Origin: an uncultured Bacteroidales bacterium
Lineage (GTDB): Bacteria; Bacteroidota; Bacteroidia; Bacteroidales; UBA932
Reading direction: 5' to 3'
NCBI GenBank assembly: GCA_905235085.1
Contig: CAJOKD010000005.1
Span: 1 to 64,000, forward strand
DNA: 64,000 bases
Below the pieces are notes generated by a model that ran no database searches, was not told the DNA's origin, and saw only the letters and a program-made list of their open reading frames with translations. Of this stretch, positions 62,399 through 64,000 are shown one piece after another. Made by a program: the position numbers and the translations under genes. Positions within the stretch are counted from its first letter, which is position 1. Each line of letters begins with the position of its first letter.

Positions 62399-64000
62399 AT
62401 GAAAACAATCAAGACTCTAATCAAAGCCTTCCTGGCCGTAGCCGCAGGAGCATTGCTGTTCTCCTGCCAGAAGACCCCGGTAACAGAGCTTTCCGTATCT
62501 CCGATCTCAGTCAATTTCGAGGCTGCCGCTTCTGAGAATACGGTTTCCGTAACTTGCAACGATGCCTGGACGGCAAGTACTACCGCAGACTGGATAAGCC
62601 TCTCCCCTGCCTCCGGCAACGGGAACGGCACTATCAAGATCTCAGTCAAGGCCAACGAAGCTTTTTCCGACCGCAACGCTGACGTGACTGTCAAGGCAGG
62701 CGACAAATCCGCGACTATAAAGGTCGGCCAGATTTCCCTGGCTCCGTCCCTCAAAGTCGACCTGGAGACTATCGAAGCCGAGGCTGATGGCGGAGAATTC
62801 GAGCTGGCCATCACATCTAATACCGACTGGACCATAGCTGTGCCTGCAAACGACTGGGTTACTTTGGACAAGACCAGCGGCAAGGGCAGCGACAAAGTCA
62901 AGGTTACTGTCACGCCGACAACCCTTCTCGAGCCTCGTACACTGGACCTCAAGGTCAATGCGATGAATCTCTCCCATACTGTCAAGGTCAGCCAGGCAGC
63001 CCTGGTACCTGCGCTCAGTGTAAGTCCTGAGAAGGTTGAAACCGGTGCTGCAGCCACTTCCTGCGAGGTCGTGGTCGAATCCAACGTGGCCTGGAAGGTC
63101 GAGATTCCGGAGGATGCCAGCTGGATCAAGGCAGACAAGACCAGCGGTACCGGTGACGACAAGGTCATATTCTCTCTCGAGACAAACCCTGCAAGGAAGG
63201 TCCGCAAAGCTACGGTTACTTTCAGCTGCGAGCAGGATCTCAAGAAGGAAGTGCTGTTCAGCCAGGCTGAAGCCGTACCTTCCCGCCAGACCGACTCCCT
63301 CGCCCTTGTAGCTATATACAATGCCGCCGACGGAGCTAACTGGAAAGAGGAGAGGCGTTGGGACCTGACCAAGCCGGTCGACACGTGGAACGGTATCACC
63401 GTCGAAGGGAACCGTGTGACCAAGATCCAGATCACCGCAGCCAGCGTCATTCCTGCAGAATGGACTCTTCCTCACGAGATAGGCGACCTGACCGAGCTTA
63501 CCGTCCTGAAGATCAACCAGAACAAGGTGAAGGGCGAGATTCCTGAGGAAGTCTACGGACTCACAAAGCTTACGGATCTCTGGCTGCAGAACAGCAACCT
63601 CACCGGTTCTCTGTCAGACAAGCTGGGACAGCTGACCGAACTCAAGAACCTGTACATCGACCGCAACAAGAACCTTGGCGGAAGCATTCCTGCCACAATC
63701 GGCAACCTGACCAAGCTGGAGAGCATCAACATCGCTCAGACAGGCATCGGCGGAGCAATTCCTCCGGAGCTGTCCAAGTGTATTTCGCTCAAGAACTTTA
63801 TGGCTTACAGCAACCAGCTCAGCGGGCAGATTCCTGACTTCTGGGACAAGCTTCCTAATATCGGGGTAATCCAGCTGTACAGCAATCCTGGCATCACCGG
63901 TCCGCTTCCTACGACTATGGGAACTCTCAAGAAGGCTACCGGTATCCAGCTTAGGGATTGCAACATCACCGGGAATATTCCTGTCTCGTTCGCAGGTCTG
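62399..64000 (+). CDS. BACON-domain and leucine-rich-repeat lipoprotein (partial)
   Basis: Open to the window end; at least 534 residues. A lipobox (LLFSC, about residue 22) is followed by three tandem BACON domains (each with the Trp-containing phrase, e.g. NDAWTASTTADWISLSP, NTDWTIAVPANDWVTLDK, NVAWKVEIPEDASWIKADK), then LRR cap sequence (AIYNAADGANWKEERRWD) and leucine-rich repeats of the plant-like type (LTKLTDLWLQNSNLTGSL, GGSIPATIGNLTKLE, GAIPPELSKCISLKNF). An ATG two codons earlier (62393) is possible. Such proteins are surface adhesins or binding proteins. It is the sixth gene of the envelope run. Confidence 0.88.
   Translation, partial: MKTIKTLIKAFLAVAAGALLFSCQKTPVTELSVSPISVNFEAAASENTVSVTCNDAWTASTTADWISLSPASGNGNGTIKISVKANEAFSDRNADVTVKAGDKSATIKVGQISLAPSLKVDLETIEAEADGGEFELAITSNTDWTIAVPANDWVTLDKTSGKGSDKVKVTVTPTTLLEPRTLDLKVNAMNLSHTVKVSQAALVPALSVSPEKVETGAAATSCEVVVESNVAWKVEIPEDASWIKADKTSGTGDDKVIFSLETNPARKVRKATVTFSCEQDLKKEVLFSQAEAVPSRQTDSLALVAIYNAADGANWKEERRWDLTKPVDTWNGITVEGNRVTKIQITAASVIPAEWTLPHEIGDLTELTVLKINQNKVKGEIPEEVYGLTKLTDLWLQNSNLTGSLSDKLGQLTELKNLYIDRNKNLGGSIPATIGNLTKLESINIAQTGIGGAIPPELSKCISLKNFMAYSNQLSGQIPDFWDKLPNIGVIQLYSNPGITGPLPTTMGTLKKATGIQLRDCNITGNIPVSFAGL

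Overview
The window looks like chromosomal DNA from a member of the Bacteroidales. Evidence: promoter elements of the Bacteroidetes type (TAnnTTTG, sometimes with an upstream TTTG) precede many genes, Shine-Dalgarno sequences are largely absent, and the gene content is typical (serine palmitoyltransferase for sphingolipids, TonB-dependent receptor, BACON domains, DUF1573, DUF4876 and DUF6850 proteins, C69 and S9 peptidases, pyruvate:ferredoxin oxidoreductase of an anaerobe). Coding DNA is GC-rich by eye. I cannot name genus or species. The tetramer CATG is almost missing from the whole window.

Layout. 1-7.2 kb: obg and a PAP2 phosphatase on the plus strand face a minus-strand run tgt, lptG-like, uracil/xanthine permease, dut, murF. 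7.2-9.6 kb: nucleoside transporter, a small zinc-ribbon protein, a short SSB. 9.7-9.94 kb: a structured RNA of about 190 nt with its own promoter and terminator. 9.9-16.2 kb: serine palmitoyltransferase, rfbB, pdxA and rnhA on minus; rfbD, rfbA, rfbC on plus, so all four dTDP-L-rhamnose genes lie within about 5 kb. 16.2-25.5 kb: recG, an orphan lipoprotein, a WYL regulator with an S9 peptidase, a C69 dipeptidase, two gene remnants, tRNA-Arg(CCG), fabD. 25.5-29.1 kb: the 1175-residue pyruvate:ferredoxin oxidoreductase.

29.2-31.1 kb is the accessory zone: eight CCCTACA heptamers, a REP-associated tyrosine transposase (RAYT) bracketed by 52-bp hairpin repeats, and a 39-bp repeat that runs into the end of a small HTH gene. 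31-33.3 kb: an NfeD/flotillin/HTH operon. 33.5-45 kb: a two-domain esterase, LysR regulator, HTH/M16 peptidase pair, truncated UbiA/MenA-like fragment, DMT transporter, aldo/keto reductase, HAD phosphatase, a two-cluster ferredoxin missed by length filters, a heavy-metal exporter-like permease and a DUF1573 protein. 45.1-49.3 kb: parE, acyltransferase, acyl-CoA synthetase. 49.4-53.5 kb: Cthe_2159 and DUF2490 proteins facing queF and a queuosine-precursor transporter, which with tgt give a partial queuosine set.

53.6-64 kb (open at the window end) is a tightly packed run of six exported-protein genes: TonB-dependent receptor, DUF4876 lipoprotein, DUF6850 outer-membrane barrel, a beta-sandwich lipoprotein, a met-zincin metalloprotease and a BACON-plus-leucine-rich-repeat lipoprotein. 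Together they look like a cell-surface capture and processing apparatus of unknown substrate. This cluster, the RAYT/repeat module, the structured RNA and the CATG depletion are the points I consider most worth following up.
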